Shown here one piece after another: positions 15,161 to 16,819 of a DNA stretch of 16,819 nt. Made by a program: the position numbers and the translations under genes. The notes beneath the pieces were generated by a model. It saw only the letters and a program-made list of their open reading frames with translations, searched no databases and was not told the origin of the DNA. Each line of letters begins with the position of its first letter. Within the stretch, counting starts at the first letter, position 1. The DNA is from Collinsella sp. CAG:166 (GTDB lineage Bacteria > Actinomycetota > Coriobacteriia > Coriobacteriales > Coriobacteriaceae), in assembly GCA_000434535.1 (NCBI GenBank), contig FR878725.1, forward strand, positions 310-17,128, written 5' to 3'.

Positions 15161-16819
15161 ATGCTGCAAAAAATCCAACGCTTTGGCGGGGCAATGTTCG
15201 CGCCCGCCATGCTGTTTTCTATATCAGGCCTCATGGTCGGCGTCTCCGCTCTCGCAACGACTGCGGACATCGTCGGCGATCTCGCCGTATACGGAACCCC
15301 TTGGTACGCTTTTTGGACCATCATCCAACGCGGCTCGTGGACGGTCTTTAAACGCCTCCCGCTCCTTTTTGCCGTAGCGCTGCCCATCGGCCTTGCCCAA
15401 AAACAACCGGCTCGTTGCTGCCTCGAAGCTCTCGTCGCCTATTTTGCCTATTGCTTCTTTTTGAGCGAAATCATTAAGCTGAGCGGAGACAATCTTGGAC
15501 TTAAGTACCCGTCGTCTTTGACCTCCGCTAGCGGCATCACCATCATCGACGGCATCAAGACGCTCGACACCGGCATTATCGGCCCGCTGGCGGTGTCGGC
15601 AACCGTCGTCGCCATCCATGACCGCTTCTACGATGCCAAGGTTCCCGATTGGCTCGGTACCTTCTCGGGCTCCTCGCTGGTCTACCTCATCAGCTTTTTT
15701 GCCGTGTTCGCCCTTGCCGCCATCTCGGCCGCCATCGTGCCCTTCGTATACGCTGTGACCGAAACGCTGCGCCATGCACTTACGAGCGTCGGCCCCTTTG
15801 GCGTGGGCATCTTTGTGCTTTTGGAGCGAGCGCTCGAGCCCATGGGGCTGCACCACCTGCTCTACATGCCGATCTACTACGACAACCTGGTCATTAACGA
15901 CGGCATCTACGCCACGTGGAGCAGCTTGCTCCCCATCCTCTCCCATAGCACGCGCCCCCTTAATGAACTTGCGCCGTGGGCCGGTTTTACCGCCACCGGC
16001 TGGGTCAAGCTCTTTGGCCTTCCCGCCATCGCAGCCGCGTTCTACTCCACCGCAAAACCAGAGCGCCGCGCCGGCCTCAGGGTCATCCTTGTTCCCGCCA
16101 TCATCGCCTCGGTGGTTTGCGGCGTTACCGAGCCACTCGAGTTTCTCTTTATGTTCACCCACCCCGGGCTCTTTTTTCTCTACGCCGTCTTATCGTCTTG
16201 CCTTGCCACAACCATGAATCTCTTTGGCATCGTCGGTATCTTCTCGGGCGGCCTCATGGAGATGGCAGCCTTCAACTTTATTCCGCTCATGCGCACGCAT
16301 GCCGGTGCCTATCTTTTGGCACTCGGTATCGGCCTTGCCTTTAGCCTCATCTTTTTTGTTAGTTTTCGAGCACTCATCTTGATCTATGACCTTAAGACGC
16401 CGGGCCGCGAGGATCATGTCGCCAATCGCGCGGCAATCGATCATTTAACGGGAAGCGGCTTTGCCAAAGAGCAATCTCCCAATGACGAGGTCAATAGTCG
16501 ATCCGATCAAGATCACGTCCTCGCTGAGCGGGCAATTCAGCTTTTAGGTGGCGTTGGCAATATTGTGGGCGCAACCAACTGCGCCACGCGCCTGCGCGTC
16601 GAGGTCGCAGACCCTTCCATCGTTGCAGATAACGCGGCGTTTGTCGCGGCGGGCGCCAAGGGCCTCATCATTACGGGCAAGACCGCCCAGGTGATCATCG
16701 GCATCTCCGTTCCCCGCGTTAAAGAGCATTTTGACCAGATCATGGGCCTCGAGCCGGGATTTGTGCCCACCGCCTCGGCCTCCCCTGTCGCCAGCCCAAC
16801 CCACAAGCACGGCGATATC
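15161..16819 (+). CDS. PTS alpha-glucoside-type EIICB permease (3' end cut by window)
   Basis: A membrane component of the phosphotransferase system that imports and phosphorylates a sugar. The 553 residues present start MLQKIQRFGGAMFAPAMLFS, and the EIIC domain (about ten hydrophobic segments) contains ERALEPMGLHHLLYMPIYYDN and GVTEPLEF (321-328), the arrangement of the AglA/MalX alpha-glucoside branch. The EIIB domain follows, with the phosphorylation Cys474 in ATNCATRLRVEV. After EIIB the chain continues into an Ala/Ser/Pro-rich stretch still open at the window end, as in linkers to a fused EIIA domain. The start has GGAAGG 6 nt upstream. It is divergent from the GntR-type gene. Substrate could be maltose, trehalose or another alpha-glucoside. 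Confidence 0.93.
   Translation, partial: MLQKIQRFGGAMFAPAMLFSISGLMVGVSALATTADIVGDLAVYGTPWYAFWTIIQRGSWTVFKRLPLLFAVALPIGLAQKQPARCCLEALVAYFAYCFFLSEIIKLSGDNLGLKYPSSLTSASGITIIDGIKTLDTGIIGPLAVSATVVAIHDRFYDAKVPDWLGTFSGSSLVYLISFFAVFALAAISAAIVPFVYAVTETLRHALTSVGPFGVGIFVLLERALEPMGLHHLLYMPIYYDNLVINDGIYATWSSLLPILSHSTRPLNELAPWAGFTATGWVKLFGLPAIAAAFYSTAKPERRAGLRVILVPAIIASVVCGVTEPLEFLFMFTHPGLFFLYAVLSSCLATTMNLFGIVGIFSGGLMEMAAFNFIPLMRTHAGAYLLALGIGLAFSLIFFVSFRALILIYDLKTPGREDHVANRAAIDHLTGSGFAKEQSPNDEVNSRSDQDHVLAERAIQLLGGVGNIVGATNCATRLRVEVADPSIVADNAAFVAAGAKGLIITGKTAQVIIGISVPRVKEHFDQIMGLEPGFVPTASASPVASPTHKHGDI

Noticed and set aside
15224..16162. Minus-strand open frame opposite the PTS gene
   Set aside because: The plus strand encodes an uninterrupted EIICB with GVTEPLEF and NCATRLR motifs, while the antisense product is charged low-complexity sequence.

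Overview
The window is a GC-rich bacterial chromosome segment. The actinobacterial codon bias, two predicted twin-arginine export signals, and the mix of a type-I sugar ABC system with an alpha-glucoside PTS together suggest a gut Coriobacteriia member, most like Collinsella. This taxonomic call is inference from gene content and style; no marker gene is present.

Layout. Positions 1-73 hold a long hairpin at the window edge. A LacI-family repressor (128-1156, minus) is divergent from murB (1340-2302, plus), which makes a cell-wall precursor. murB converges on a Tat-exported coiled-coil/cysteine peptidase (2520-3710, minus); between them lie a bidirectional terminator and a roughly 125-nt nested inverted-repeat element. 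galE (3978-5039) is divergent from the peptidase and closes with a strong terminator. malQ (5262-6767) and glgP (6896-9163) follow on the plus strand as an alpha-glucan breakdown pair. The gene-poor stretch 9164-9540 holds the glgP terminator, two tandem copies of a palindromic repeat, and the terminator of the next operon.

From 13906 down to 9541 on the minus strand runs a complete sugar ABC importer operon: Tat-lipoprotein binding protein, two permeases coupled by TAATG, and an MsmX/UgpC-type ATPase. Upstream of it sits a GntR/HutC-type regulator (14212-14931, minus), divergent from a PTS EIICB of the alpha-glucoside type (15161 to the window end, plus, truncated).

How it fits together: malto-oligosaccharides could enter by the ABC importer and be processed by MalQ and GlgP to glucose and glucose-1-phosphate. 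A disaccharide such as maltose or trehalose could enter phosphorylated through the PTS. Five near-palindromic sites resembling TTGTTTAAACAA sit upstream of malQ (one), the ABC operon (two), and the GntR/PTS divergent region (two), and nowhere else that I noticed. This suggests one regulator, probably the local GntR protein, controls all three units. This regulon proposal and the unexplained palindromic intergenic elements are the main points worth follow-up.
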